5,138 nucleotides of DNA from an uncultured Ignavibacteriales bacterium (GTDB taxonomy: Bacteria; Bacteroidota; Ignavibacteria; Ignavibacteriales; Ignavibacteriaceae): NCBI GenBank assembly GCA_913053915.1, contig CAJXGP010000201.1, positions 1 to 5,138 of the forward strand, in the 5' to 3' direction. The notes beneath the pieces were generated by a model that saw nothing but the letters and a program-made list of their open reading frames with translations, was not told the origin of the DNA and searched no databases. The position numbers and the translations under genes were made by a program. Shown one piece after another: positions 4,450 to 5,138 of this stretch (position 1 is the first letter of the stretch; each line of letters begins with the position of its first letter).

Positions 4450-5046
4450 GGCGTCGAAGCTTGAAGCTGTATGCTTATACTGCGAAAGGTTCGCAACGAT
4501 AAGTCCGACAAGAAAAAATGCACCTTTGGTAAACTTATATTTTTTTAATAATTTAGTCTTTAGATCTTCATCAATATCAGTTCCAATAAGTATACCTATC
4601 ACAGCATTTTTTTTCCATTCAGAACTATTTTCTATACTTGTATTTGTTTTTTTTGAAGTAGTTGTGTTTTGAATACTTTCCAATATCTTATCTTTGTTTT
4701 CACTAAATTTGGATAAATACCTAACAAGTTGATCTAAATGAGAATCAATGAGTTTACCATTTTTTAATTCTATAATGGCAAGTATGTTATCATTAGGATT
4801 TTCACATACAATTTCTGCTAAAATATCAATTCTTCCACTGCCTTTTGATTTCTTTTCCTCATAATTATTATGAACTGGTAATTCCCATGTTCTAATTATG
4901 ATTTCTTTAAACTCTTTAGAGGTATCAAGGTAATCCGATAGTATTTCAGGATTTTCTATAATATATGACTGCATATTTAATTCAAATTGAAAAGGATATT
5001 CTTTTAATGAAATATCCTTAACACCCATTTGTTTGTATAGTTTCAT
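4423..5046 (-). CDS. Predicted PD-(D/E)xK-fold nuclease-like protein
   Basis: This 207-residue protein is not a family I can name with certainty. It shows the spacing of a restriction-endonuclease-like core: an upstream acidic helix (YIIENPEIL, E31), GRIDIL with D74, a beta-strand ending IIELK with E93 and K95, then DQLVRYL with Q106. This resembles the NucS/DUF91-like and other small PD-(D/E)xK groups, so metal-dependent DNA cleavage in defence or repair is plausible. A polar linker (about 115-142) and a hydrophobic end (FFLVGLIVANLSQYKH) follow. I prefer ATG at 5046-5044 over the GTG at 5055, because AGGAGG (5060-5055, reading leftward) lies at ideal distance from the ATG and overlaps the GTG. 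The last ~13 residues (SSFDASIPTRKNA) lie in a fold-back and may not be original. It faces opposite to every other gene here, with its own promoter. Confidence 0.7.
   Translation of the reverse strand: MKLYKQMGVKDISLKEYPFQFELNMQSYIIENPEILSDYLDTSKEFKEIIIRTWELPVHNNYEEKKSKGSGRIDILAEIVCENPNDNILAIIELKNGKLIDSHLDQLVRYLSKFSENKDKILESIQNTTTSKKTNTSIENSSEWKKNAVIGILIGTDIDEDLKTKLLKKYKFTKGAFFLVGLIVANLSQYKHTASSFDASIPTRKNA
4426..4523. repeat. ~98-nt imperfect fold-back at the nuclease 3' end
   Basis: TGCGTTTTTTCTTGTTGGA (4426-4444) is complementary to 4505-4523 at 17 of 19 positions. Pairing can continue inward in patches, for example CGAAGCTT near 4454-4461 with AAGGTTCG near 4486-4493. The fold-back overlaps the last ~33 codons of the minus-strand gene. 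Its outer edge meets the brnT break. Confidence 0.78.
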
Positions 5047-5054
5047 AATATCCA

Positions 5055-5060
5055 CCTCCT
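5055..5060 (-). promoter_or_regulatory. Ribosome binding site deciding the nuclease start
   Basis: AAAGGAGGTG on the minus strand is a near-perfect Shine-Dalgarno sequence. It sits 8 nt from the ATG at 5046 and overlaps the alternative GTG start, so the shorter protein is the likelier product. Confidence 0.85.
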
Positions 5061-5073
5061 TTTACTTTGCTAT

Positions 5074-5102
5074 AATATAGTAAAACAGTTATAATATGTC
5101 AT
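5074..5102 (-). promoter_or_regulatory. Sigma70-type promoter of the minus-strand gene
   Basis: On the minus strand ATGACA (5102-5097, 5 of 6) and TATATT (5079-5074, 5 of 6) are separated by exactly 17 bp. Transcription would begin near 5067, giving a leader of about 20 nt with a strong AGGAGG site. The remaining bases to 5138 show nothing else except TGTCATCCTGAGC (5097-5109), which resembles the start of a repeat common in environmental genomes and overlaps the -35. Confidence 0.75.
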
Positions 5103-5138
5103 CCTGAGCCTAATGATTTATTTTAACTCAATCCAAAA

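Noticed and set aside
3934..4523. Long minus-strand frames opposite the second HigA and element C
   Set aside because: The plus strand holds a clear HigA antitoxin. The minus frames are hydrophobic, low-complexity translations of AT-rich DNA without a ribosome binding site.
1..5138. tRNA or rRNA genes
   Set aside because: No cloverleaf with a GTTCRA-type arm and CCA end, and no rRNA-like conserved segment, was found on either strand.

Overview
The window is a mostly AT-rich stretch of bacterial accessory DNA with Shine-Dalgarno initiation and sigma70-type promoters. It carries the 3' part of a beta-class DNA methyltransferase gene, followed by a run of small stress and defence modules. The host cannot be named from the sequence. 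The methyltransferase ends (positions 2-529 and roughly 470-1609) are richer in G+C than the rest, and the intergenic CCCGA/TCGGG repeats suggest a Gram-negative environmental lineage (Bacteroidota/Ignavibacteriota-like), but that is only an impression.

Layout. 2-1609 (+): DNA methyltransferase, 5' truncated by the window edge. 1617-1849: repeat-bearing element A. 1887-3382 (+): promoter with an internal palindrome, a RelE/HigB-type toxin (ORF from 2044, homology reaching upstream to about 1940), an overlapping XRE-type HigA antitoxin (2312-2689), and a SecB-like protein (2897-3382). This order matches a toxin-antitoxin-chaperone (TAC) operon. 3385-3509: element B. 3530-4159 (+): second promoter/operator, a classical HigB (GraT-like) toxin broken by a one-base insertion (3566-3854), and its intact HigA (VapI/GraA-like) antitoxin (3860-4159). 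4166-4255: element C. 4272-4449 (+): third promoter/operator and the first ~30 codons of a BrnT-type toxin, cut short. 4423-5046 (-): a predicted PD-(D/E)xK-fold nuclease-like protein on the opposite strand, with a good promoter at 5074-5102 and a strong ribosome binding site. Its 3' end lies in a ~98-nt imperfect fold-back that coincides with the brnT break.

The most striking organisation is the modular repetition. Each of three elements (A, B, C) starts 2-8 nt after a stop codon with a TATAA(A/C)-like box, contains a shared ATCCC(A/G)AC...CATCGGGATAAA repeat, and ends in CCGTTA just upstream of a new promoter. B and C can fold end to end, and the first 11 bases of the third module are almost exactly complementary to the start of the element that closes it. 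This is what integron gene cassettes with attC sites look like, so I propose a toxin-antitoxin-rich cassette array (or a related modular system). There is no integrase gene in the window and the L-box structure is weak, so this remains a hypothesis.

Within the modules the three TA promoters share one design: a near-consensus -35/-10 pair 17 bp apart with a palindrome wholly or largely in the spacer, which is where an autorepressing antitoxin would block RNA polymerase. Toxin genes show decay (frameshift in higB2, truncation of brnT, no ordinary start codon in the TAC toxin), while the antitoxins and the chaperone look intact.
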